Shown: positions 1-5,462 of the stretch, one piece after another
How the letters are laid out: each line of letters starts with the position of its first letter
How positions within the stretch are numbered: the stretch's first letter is position 1
Assembly (NCBI GenBank): GCA_025800435.1
Contig: JAOXRV010000640.1
Span: forward strand, 1-6,816
Length of the DNA stretch: 6,816 bases
Direction of reading: 5' to 3'
From: Cellvibrionaceae bacterium
GTDB taxonomy: Bacteria; Pseudomonadota; Gammaproteobacteria; Pseudomonadales; Cellvibrionaceae
Position numbers and translations under genes: made by a program
Notes under the pieces: model-generated
What the model was told of the DNA's origin: nothing
Database searches by the model: none
What the model saw: the letters and a program-made list of their open reading frames with translations, nothing else

Positions 1-892
1 GGACACTTTCTTCTGATAAATTTCAAACTCTGCCGGTGGCATTCCTCCATTCGCTGAATGCAGGCGTTCGAGGTTGTAATACCTCATGTATGCCGCCACA
101 TCCTCCTTCATGAACTCACGTGTTGGCTGATGCACTTTAAACAACCAGTCGTGTTTCAGGCTCCCAAAAAACCTTTCGACTACAGCATTGTCCCAGCAGG
201 CTCCAACGTCCCCCATACTGGCTCGTATACCATAGCCTTCCTGAAGTTCACGAAAGACTTTGCTCGTGTACTGCGACCCTCGATCACTATGGAACACCAC
301 GCCTTTCGGTGACTGCCGTAAGTTGTAGGCCTTGATCAATGCTTTGCACACCAAGTCACTGGTCATGCGTCTGTCAATATGCCATCCCACGATCCGCCTA
401 GAGAATAAACCCATGACAATCGCCAAATACATCCAGCCTTCGCCGGTTTTCAGGTAAGTCACATCACCAGCCCAAACTTGATTCGGCCCAACAGGGTTGA
501 AGTTCTGATTCAGTAGATTGTCAGCCACTGCATCACTGTGTTTACGCTTGGTAGTAACCTTGTAGGCCACTCGTTGCTTAACAACTAAACCAAGCTTCCA
601 TGAGCTTACGAACCCTATAGCGGCCTATTCTGTAGCCCTCTTTATGTAGCTTTTTCATCAGCTCTCGACTACCCAGGCTGTCTCGGCTATCCTTAAAAAG
701 CTGCTTCATTTTTCGGTACAAACCCAGCGTTTCAGGGCTAATTAGCTTTGCCGGCCTGCTTTTCCACGCGTAATAGGCTGATTTGCTCACCTGCATCACT
801 CGACAAAGCACCACCACTGGAAAATTTCTCGCCTCCTTCTTGATGAAATTGAATTTTACTTCATTTCCTTCGCAAAGAAGGCGCTTGTAGAT
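1..892 (-). pseudogene. IS3-family transposase OrfB, frameshifted, runs off the window
   Basis: OrfB encodes the rve-type DDE integrase that cuts and joins the element's ends. The N-terminal part (about 892 to 594) carries the HTH_21-like segment with VLCRVMQVSKSAYYAW and SLGSRELMKKLHKEGY. Its frame then stops at 578. The frame shifted by one base continues without a stop from about 593 to base 1 and carries the catalytic core: Asp in GDVTYL (463-465), Asp in FHSDRGSQYTS (283-285) and Glu in DNAVVERFFGSLKHDW (175-177). Removing one base from the minus-strand AAGCTT near 592-593 restores a smooth MEAGLVVKQRVAYK joint, so a single-base insertion is the simplest explanation. No ATG start is evident, which fits synthesis as an OrfAB frameshift fusion in this family. 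The C-terminus (EFEIYQKKVS) continues past base 1. Confidence 0.9.
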
Positions 893-900
893 TCAACCTG
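856..900 (-). pseudogene. IS3-family OrfA, C-terminal remnant only
   Basis: In the frame overlapping the start of OrfB, the minus strand reads ESTSAFFAKEMK and then a TAA stop at 858-856. This resembles the usual OrfA ending (a leucine-zipper tail followed by FFAKE). An in-frame TGA at 903-901 closes the frame upstream, so the helix-turn-helix and most of the zipper are missing. OrfA normally binds the IS ends and supplies the 5' part of the OrfAB transposase. Its loss points to a deletion or recombination at the IS-flank junction. The fragment is short, so the call depends mainly on its correct position relative to OrfB. Confidence 0.65.
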
Positions 901-1022
901 TCAAGGCCTGATTGTGCCAGTGTAAATATTAAATATATTGAGCCCCGATATACTTACTGTTACCATCTCGAAACGCGAAACAAGGGCACCACTGAATTAT
1001 CCAGATGTGCCCTGCAGGCTAC

Positions 1023-1042
1023 TTGACAAACATGTTTATCAA
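1023..1042. promoter_or_regulatory. 20-bp near-perfect palindrome, candidate operator
   Basis: TTGACAAACATGTTTATCAA is an inverted repeat with nine of ten base pairs matching; only C1027/A1038 fails. It lies 48 bp upstream of the preferred PaiB-like start at GTG 1091. Its left edge contains a consensus -35 hexamer (TTGACA, 1023-1028), but I see no convincing -10 at 16-18 bp. The dimensions suit a dimeric repressor of TetR or MarR type. Which protein binds it, if any, is unknown. Confidence 0.45.
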
Positions 1043-1090
1043 TGCATCCCATGTCCGCTGCTTACCACTGTGACCATACCGGGAGAATCT

Positions 1091-1675
1091 GTGTATATAC
1101 CCAAGCCATTCAAGGTGCCTGATGATGAGCAGGTATTTTCTTTCATCGAAAATAACGCCTTTGGCAGTTTGATTTCCAGTAGTAGTGGGCGTTTGTGTTC
1201 CTCGCAGATTCCTTTCCTTCTTTCCGCTGATAAAAGTTTATTGCTTGGACATCTGGGGAAGCACAACCCACAGCACCAGGATCTGGATGGAGAGGAGGTG
1301 CTCGTCGTTTTACAGGGTGCCCATGGGTATATTTCTCCCTCGTGGTATAGCAAACCTGGGGTGCCAACCTGGAATTTTGAGACTGTGCATGTCTATGGTA
1401 AGGCGACCACGTTCAACTGTCCAGAGCGCTTGAAAGTTGTGGTGGATTCCCTGACGGACAAATACGAGTCGCAATTCAGTGAACCATGGCAAGCGAACTA
1501 TTCCCCGTCGATGTTGTCAGCAATTGTCGGCTTTGAAATCGAGATAAGCGATATCCAATGCCAGTTCAAGCTCAGCCAGAACCGTGATGCCCAGGACAGA
1601 AGACAAGTGGTGGAAAAATTGCGCGAGCAGGGTGAAGATGCATTGGCGAATGCTATGGAAAGGTCGGCAAGCTAA
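1091..1675 (+). CDS. PaiB-type FMN-binding negative transcriptional regulator
   Basis: This is a 194-residue cytoplasmic protein of the PaiB family (FMN_bind_2, a flavin-reductase-like split barrel). In Bacillus, PaiB is a negative regulator of protease synthesis and sporulation; in other bacteria the role is mostly unknown, and related proteins bind FMN or haem. The family hallmarks appear in order: VYIPKPFKVPD at the N-terminus, AFGSLISSS, GHLGKHNPQ, then HGYISPSWY and VPTWNFETVHVYGKA in the core, IVGFEIEI, and a C-terminal KLSQNRDAQDRRQVVEKL. The frame is open from ATG 938, which would give 245 residues, but the added 51 residues match nothing in the family. GTG 1091 has GGGAG five bases upstream and gives a length near the family's roughly 205, so I chose it. 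No PaiA acetyltransferase partner lies beside it. The gene appears intact and ends shortly before a strong hairpin. Confidence 0.88.
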   Translation: MYIPKPFKVPDDEQVFSFIENNAFGSLISSSSGRLCSSQIPFLLSADKSLLLGHLGKHNPQHQDLDGEEVLVVLQGAHGYISPSWYSKPGVPTWNFETVHVYGKATTFNCPERLKVVVDSLTDKYESQFSEPWQANYSPSMLSAIVGFEIEISDIQCQFKLSQNRDAQDRRQVVEKLREQGEDALANAMERSAS

Positions 1676-1724
1676 TAGCCAAGCCAAAGCAGGGCTCCGT
1701 CGATACTTCCCCCATTCAAGAACC

Positions 1725-1760
1725 CCCAGTGTTAACCCCTATGTAGGGGTTAACACTGGG
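1725..1760. terminator. 16-bp perfect hairpin between convergent genes
   Basis: CCCAGTGTTAACCCCT (1725-1740) and its exact complement AGGGGTTAACACTGGG (1745-1760) flank a 4-base loop, ATGT. It sits 50 bp after the PaiB-like stop and 85 bp beyond the end of the convergent orphan gene, a good position for a bidirectional terminator. The plus-strand side has no T-run after it. The minus-strand side is followed only by a weak T-rich patch (GTTCTTG). Factor-independent termination is therefore uncertain, and an old transposon-type repeat is an alternative. The rest of 1676-1844 shows nothing else I can name. Confidence 0.45.
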
Positions 1761-1844
1761 AGCAATGCAGAGGTCATGCCAGGCATATCGCCAGCCTCGA
1801 CCCGCGCAGGAGCTAATCGACCTCGGTGAAGGAGATTCTTGAAA

Positions 1845-2216
1845 TTACCTCAGGCTCAACCAGCACCTCAATTCCATAAGCTCATTAAATCTCTTCATTT
1901 CAGCCTTATAGCGCTCTCTTAAATATTCTAGCTCCTGGTTAAACTCTTCACTCTCTCCGATCACGGCGGGGTCGTGTGTCTCCAGGAGCGTTCCTTTACT
2001 AATCAAGTCGTAGTAATAAGGAAAAACTTTGTGCTCTAAATTGTATTGATCGTTTATGTGGTGGTCGAAACGTAAATCCATATATTCTAAGAGTTTTTCA
2101 GAGGCTCCCTGATTTCTTGCTAAGTCAATAATATCGGCAGATTTAGCGCCTAAGATATCGTCAAAAGTTATATTTTTACCATATAAAAAGCGTTCATATC
2201 CCATAAGGCACCCCAT
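1845..2216 (-). CDS. Hypothetical protein, AT-rich orphan gene
   Basis: I do not recognise this 123-residue product. It is soluble, charged and probably all-helical. It has no signal peptide, no membrane segment and no evident catalytic motif. The middle is rich in aromatic residues and His (LRFDHHINDQYNLEHKVFPYYYDL), and the tail (about residues 88-118) is a Glu/Lys/Arg-rich amphipathic stretch that could form a coiled coil. ATG 2216 is preceded by GAAAGGG six bases upstream. The in-frame ATG 2204 (MGYERF) is an alternative start, and it becomes likelier if the TATACT box on the minus strand at 2235-2230 is the -10, because the leader would then be very short. The gene is visibly AT-richer than the receptor region to the right, which suggests acquisition by transfer. 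It lies divergent from an antitoxin gene, but nothing in the sequence ties their functions. Confidence 0.6.
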   Translation of the reverse strand: MGCLMGYERFLYGKNITFDDILGAKSADIIDLARNQGASEKLLEYMDLRFDHHINDQYNLEHKVFPYYYDLISKGTLLETHDPAVIGESEEFNQELEYLRERYKAEMKRFNELMELRCWLSLR

Positions 2217-2277
2217 AGCTGACCCTTTCAGTATAGGTGCTAGTTTTTAAGCTTCGCATAATTTCAGAACAAGGCAT

Positions 2278-2302
2278 GAAAGAGTGACGGTGTCACTCTT
2301 TC
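2278..2302. promoter_or_regulatory. 11-bp inverted repeat upstream of the antitoxin gene, candidate operator
   Basis: GAAAGAGTGAC (2278-2288) and GTCACTCTTTC (2292-2302) are exact complements around a 3-base spacer. The repeat lies 68 bp upstream of the preferred antitoxin start, in the divergent region between the orphan gene and the antitoxin gene. Phd/YefM antitoxins normally repress their own promoters by binding such palindromes, so an autoregulatory operator is the natural reading. A weak -10-like TACGAT follows at 2315-2320. A hairpin in the transcript is an alternative; no T-run follows, which argues against a terminator. Confidence 0.5.
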
Positions 2303-2370
2303 GCATATTGAAAATACGATTATGGGGTTGATTTATTTTGAAAATAGCTACTAATCATAAGAGTATGACA

Positions 2371-2658
2371 ATGAAAGTAATGAGCGCAAAAGACGCGAAA
2401 AATTCTTTTGGTAACTACATAGACGCTACCCAACGTGAAGCAGTGATAGTGACCAAGCATGACCGCCCAGTAACCATAAGTATTTCTAGTGAGAACGTAG
2501 ATTCACTAATTGGCTTTGCCAATGAGGTACAAAAAGATATAAGAGAAGGTGTACTAAAAGGGTTACAAGAAGCAACTGAAGATAAAGGTGATCAATTAAA
2601 TCAGCAATATATCTCTAATCTCAAGCAAAAACTCACAGAGCGTATCAGTAACCAGTAA
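2371..2658 (+). CDS. Phd/YefM-family antitoxin
   Basis: This 95-residue protein belongs to the Phd/YefM antitoxin family, which neutralises a partner toxin (RelE/ParE/YoeB or Doc type) and represses its own operon. The N-terminal DNA-binding and dimer domain is typical: MSAKDAKNSFGNYIDATQRE followed by AVIVTKHDRPVTISIS and a short helix. The C-terminal half (from about residue 50) is charged and helical (FANEVQKDIREGVLKGLQ, then KLTERISNQ), as expected for the toxin-binding tail. The frame extends to TTG 2338, but ATG 2371 has AAGAG seven bases upstream and places the conserved motif right at the N-terminus; ATG 2365 is also possible. The gene is AT-rich. No complete toxin gene follows, so it is either an orphan or a relic of a broken toxin-antitoxin pair. 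Confidence 0.85.
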   Translation: MKVMSAKDAKNSFGNYIDATQREAVIVTKHDRPVTISISSENVDSLIGFANEVQKDIREGVLKGLQEATEDKGDQLNQQYISNLKQKLTERISNQ

Positions 2659-2663
2659 TCAAG

Positions 2664-2879
2664 ATGAGAGAATATAATATTAAAATTATGCCCATAGCTA
2701 CTCAAGGCCTGAGCGTCATCAAGTTATTCCGAGGTGCCCTAGCCCTGGCCCAGCAGCGCTTAGAAAATGTCGGGGTACAGATCAGCGAGATACGGCCCGG
2801 CCGCAAGCCGGGCACCGTGGTGGCGACAGTAAAAAGCCACCACCTGGGTATTGCAACGATTCTACTGGGCCCCGCTTAA
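2664..2879 (+). pseudogene. Chimeric short ORF: possible toxin start fused to unrelated sequence
   Basis: The frame starts five bases after the antitoxin stop, where a toxin gene is expected, and encodes 71 residues. The first dozen or so (MREYNIKIMPIATQ) are AT-rich and resemble the beginning of a RelE/ParE-type toxin (short basic N-terminus, beta strand, Pro-x-Ala). From about 2703 the base composition turns GC-rich and the residues (GLSVIKLFRGALALAQQRLE onward) no longer fit a toxin; I do not recognise them. The frame ends four bases into the convergent receptor gene. The simplest reading is a toxin gene cut off by recombination and joined by chance to chromosomal sequence. A genuine small gene remains possible. 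The toxin identity rests on position and a dozen residues, so it is tentative. Confidence 0.4.
2795..2843. repeat. Two adjacent inverted repeats downstream of the receptor gene
   Basis: GCCCGGC/GCCGGGC (2795-2801 and 2807-2813, 5-base loop) is followed by GTGGTGGC/GCCACCAC (2817-2824 and 2836-2843, 11-base loop). Both are perfect. They lie 33-80 bp beyond the stop of the minus-strand receptor gene, so they could protect or end its transcript, although no T-run follows on that strand. They fall within the chimeric short frame, which makes true coding there less likely. Confidence 0.4.
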
Positions 2880-4897
2880 AACTCGTAGCCCAGGCTGAGG
2901 CGCAGGGTGCGCGGTTCAATCAGGTGAAAGTGAATATCTTCGACCTCTTGGGTTTCACCGGCCAAACGCGAAGCGTAAAAGTAGGTGATGTCGTGAGCGG
3001 CTCTATCCGTTAAGTTGAGCATGTCTACCATCACATTCCAATCGCCGCCGTCGTAAGCCATGCGCAAATTCCACACGCTGCTGCTGGATGATTCAACACT
3101 GCCATCTTCCACCAAGGGGCGCGGCCCAAAGTAGCGCCAGCGCAAACTGCCAGACCAGCCGTTGCCCAACTGTGCATTTAAGCCGGCCTGAATAACCTCT
3201 TTGATAGCCCCTGGAATATGGTCGCCATCGGCCGAGTACTCATCAAATTCCGCATCGGTGTAGGCGTATTCTAAATCCAGGCTCCACTCATCGTTAAAAT
3301 AGTAATAGCCGGTTAATTCAAAGCCTTTGCGCTTGGAGCCGAGGCTGGCCTCGGTGTTACCGGCGTCGCCCACAAACAACAATTCACTGTCGAGCTGCAG
3401 CGACCAAATCGAGGCCGAGGCATTGAGGCGATCGCTGATATAAGCCCGTGCGCCTAATTCAAAACCGGTGGAGCGTACCAGCGGGTCAACCCCATCGACT
3501 TGGCTGCCATCGGCTGGATCTTGCTTGATGGTAACACCCCGGGCATCGTTAGAGTGATAGCCCTGACCGGCAGAGGCGTACAATTCCCACTCACTGTTAA
3601 GCTGATAAATTATGCTGCCTTTTAAAGAGCCAATGCCGTCATCACCACTGCCATTATTAGCGGCCAGGTTTACACCGTTAACATTGCTGCCGGCTCGGTC
3701 TTTAACCTCAAAATCAAAATAGTCGTAGCGCCCCCCAACAATGGCCCGCCACTTGTCAGCAAGTTTAAACGTACCTTGCCAAAACAGTGCCGCGCTTAGT
3801 TCATCTACACTGTCGTAGCGAACCGCGCCCAGGCGCTGGCGGGCGCGGCTTTGGAATAGGCCTACTTCATCGATATTGTCATAGCGCAGCTGCAAGCCAA
3901 ATTGTTGCTCAAACTGACTATTGGGGTGATTGTGGTAAACCAACTCACCGCCGTAGATTTGACGGCGATCTAGCTGCTCAAATTGATCGCCTTGTACCGG
4001 GTTATCGAGAAAATAGGTAAAGTTAGACCACAGCTGCATTTCGTAATCGATGGCGTAGGCGGCCAGTTGCCAATTTTGGTTTTTCCACTGCATATTGGCG
4101 CTGTAGCGACTGGATTTGCCGCCAACGGTTTTATCGATAGAACCCAGCTCGCTGATCAAACCCTGTTCGACCGCACGGGCAGGAATTTGATCGGCCGAGT
4201 TCCAGCTGTTGTCGTAGCCCATCAAACCTACTTTAAGCTGGCCGCCGCCAAGCTCGGTGCTGTATTTAAATAAACCGTTAAGCTTGTCGAGCTCTTCTTC
4301 TATATCCTGCCAGGGGCCGGCATAGGTATTGTATTCAAGCGCCAGCAGGGCGGGGCCGCTATTGTGCATTAGCAGGGCACGCTGATAGTCATCTTCGCCA
4401 AAGGTCAGCTGCAAGCGGTTGTGCTCAAGCTTGCTTAGGGTTTGAATATGAGCGCTGCCAGCGCCGCTAAAATCGCCCACATCCGCATAATAGGCGCCTT
4501 TTTTGTAGGCTAGCTGTTCAACCGCTTCGGGGATTAGAAAGTTGAGATCGGTATAGCCCTGGCCGTGACCATGGCTGCGCATATTGACCGGCATGCCGTC
4601 AATAAAGGTGGCAAAGTCGGTGCCGTGGTCGAGATTAAAACCGCGCAAAAAATACTGGTTAGCCTTGCCGGTGCCACTGTGCTGGGTGGCCACCATACCG
4701 GGCACCAGTTCAAGCACCTCGCCGCTGCGCAGAATAGGGCGGATGGCGATGGCCTCTTGCCCAACCACACCCTGGGCGCTGGAGACAGCATCCCCCACTA
4801 GGTTGATTTTGCGGCCCTTAACCTCCACCACTTCAAGTTCGGCGGCACCGGCGCCAGCGGAAATAGCCCCAACGGCTGCCCAAATAACTGCTTTCAT
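2876..4897 (-). CDS. TonB-dependent outer-membrane receptor
   Basis: This 673-residue protein should sit in the outer membrane and import a scarce ligand using energy from TonB-ExbBD. The start at ATG 4897 is preceded by TAAGGA with good spacing. An upstream in-frame start would add 18 residues before the signal peptide and is unlikely. Residues 1-18 are a signal peptide (MK, hydrophobic core, AGA cleavage). A TonB-box-like ELEVVEV follows at 20-26, then a plug domain at about 45-150 with VLELVPGMVA, YFLRGFNLDHGTDFATFIDG and HGHGQGYTDLNFLIPE. The rest is a beta-barrel ending in LRLSLGYEF, with the terminal Phe used for outer-membrane assembly. The length is normal and no frameshift is seen. 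The ligand is unknown: the His-containing plug motif (H109, H111) would suit a metal complex, but similar motifs occur in receptors of unassigned substrate. It is divergent from a BlaI-type repressor gene, its probable regulator. Confidence 0.92.
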   Translation of the reverse strand: MKAVIWAAVGAISAGAGAAELEVVEVKGRKINLVGDAVSSAQGVVGQEAIAIRPILRSGEVLELVPGMVATQHSGTGKANQYFLRGFNLDHGTDFATFIDGMPVNMRSHGHGQGYTDLNFLIPEAVEQLAYKKGAYYADVGDFSGAGSAHIQTLSKLEHNRLQLTFGEDDYQRALLMHNSGPALLALEYNTYAGPWQDIEEELDKLNGLFKYSTELGGGQLKVGLMGYDNSWNSADQIPARAVEQGLISELGSIDKTVGGKSSRYSANMQWKNQNWQLAAYAIDYEMQLWSNFTYFLDNPVQGDQFEQLDRRQIYGGELVYHNHPNSQFEQQFGLQLRYDNIDEVGLFQSRARQRLGAVRYDSVDELSAALFWQGTFKLADKWRAIVGGRYDYFDFEVKDRAGSNVNGVNLAANNGSGDDGIGSLKGSIIYQLNSEWELYASAGQGYHSNDARGVTIKQDPADGSQVDGVDPLVRSTGFELGARAYISDRLNASASIWSLQLDSELLFVGDAGNTEASLGSKRKGFELTGYYYFNDEWSLDLEYAYTDAEFDEYSADGDHIPGAIKEVIQAGLNAQLGNGWSGSLRWRYFGPRPLVEDGSVESSSSSVWNLRMAYDGGDWNVMVDMLNLTDRAAHDITYFYASRLAGETQEVEDIHFHLIEPRTLRLSLGYEF

Positions 4898-4921
4898 GAA
4901 AATCCTTACTTTTCGATTCTG

Positions 4922-4949
4922 GTTTGACCAGCTTGTACAGCTGTGAAAC
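4922..4949. promoter_or_regulatory. Imperfect dyad in the divergent promoter region, candidate BlaI-type operator
   Basis: The left half GTTTGACCAGCT and the right half AGCTGTGAAAC are complementary apart from one unpaired base and one mismatch; they flank a TGTAC centre. The core CAGCT-N5-AGCTG (4929-4943) is perfect. The dyad lies 24 bp upstream of the receptor start and 60 bp upstream of the preferred repressor start, so one site could control both transcripts. BlaI, MecI and CopY bind dyads with TACA/TGTA elements, and TGTACA is present at 4935-4939. A possible -35 (TTGACC, 4924-4929) for the rightward operon overlaps the site. Its role is inferred from position and symmetry only. Confidence 0.5.
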
Positions 4950-5009
4950 ACTTGGCGTTTTTATCAGCCAAACATTGTGGGGCATGGCTGTAAAACCGAT
5001 AAGGGCTCG

Positions 5010-5462
5010 GTGTTGGTGCAAGCATTCGATAAATTTATACAGCAGTATCTCGGTCGCCGGCCGGGGCCTGGGGCAATGCCCCAACTGGGGCCACGTGAGA
5101 TCGAGGTATTAAAAGTGCTGTGGCGCAGTGATACAGCACTGCCGGCCCAGGCTGTGTTGGCCGAGCTGGCGCAACAGGGTCTGAGCTTAAGTACCGTGCA
5201 AAGCACCCTAGAGCGGCTAAACCGCAAGGGCTTATTGCGGCGTAGTAAGGTCAGCCGGGCCTACCACTACCGTGCCGCAGTGGCCCAGAGCGCGGTAATT
5301 GGTTGTTTGTTGAGCGATATTTCCAGCCAGATCAGCGATGGCCAGCTGGCGCCAATGATCAGTGGTTTTATGGATTTTGTCTGCCAACACAGCCAAGACC
5401 CCCAAAACCTAAAACAAATGATGCAAGACGCCTTAGAGCAAGGTTTGGAGCAAGATGACTGA
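5010..5462 (+). CDS. BlaI/MecI/CopY-family transcriptional repressor
   Basis: This is a Penicillinase_R winged-helix repressor. The DNA-binding domain starts at LGPREIEVLKVLW, passes through the recognition region LSLSTVQSTLERLNRKGLL and ends with the wing SKVSRAYHYRA. The C-terminal helices (CLLSDISSQISDGQLAPMI onward) provide dimerisation. Family members are inactivated by a partner M56 peptidase, here encoded next to and overlapping it. The start is uncertain. GTG 5010 has AAGGG four bases upstream and gives 150 residues with an N-terminal extension (FDKFIQQYLGRRPGPG). ATG 5076 gives 128 residues, close to BlaI length, with GGGG runs upstream. GTG 4977 also keeps the frame open. The Asn-Phe cleavage site of staphylococcal BlaI is not evident; the matching region reads ISGFMDFV. 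The likely targets are its own operon and the divergent receptor gene. Confidence 0.9.
   Translation: MLVQAFDKFIQQYLGRRPGPGAMPQLGPREIEVLKVLWRSDTALPAQAVLAELAQQGLSLSTVQSTLERLNRKGLLRRSKVSRAYHYRAAVAQSAVIGCLLSDISSQISDGQLAPMISGFMDFVCQHSQDPQNLKQMMQDALEQGLEQDD

Larger units (their letters stand above)
1..900 (-). mobile_element. Truncated IS3-family insertion sequence (right-hand part)
   Basis: This stretch is the 3' portion of an IS3-family element read on the minus strand. It holds nearly all of the OrfB integrase (DDE transposase) and only the last dozen or so codons of OrfA. The downstream end lies beyond base 1, so the terminal inverted repeat on that side cannot be seen. On the other side, OrfA similarity stops at about 890-900 with an in-frame stop, and no inverted repeat is visible, so that end appears deleted. 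Together with the OrfB frameshift, this copy should be unable to move by itself. The 900 boundary is approximate. The family call rests on characteristic OrfB motifs; the exact IS name and subgroup were not determined. Confidence 0.85.

Noticed and set aside
58..312. Plus-strand open frame of 84 codons
   Set aside because: It is the complement of the well-matched IS3 OrfB coding sequence and has no similarity of its own.
1023..1042. FNR or CRP binding site
   Set aside because: The TTGA/TCAA ends look like FNR, but the spacing between half-sites is too long, and the TGTGA/TCACA of CRP is missing.
1676..2337. Possible integron cassettes with attC sites around the orphan and antitoxin genes
   Set aside because: I found no GTTRRRY/RYYYAAC pairs in the right arrangement; the hairpins present are too perfect and too short for attC.
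3787..4946. Several open frames on both strands inside the receptor gene
   Set aside because: They overlap an intact, well-recognised receptor gene and have no recognisable domains; they look like shadows of GC-rich coding sequence.
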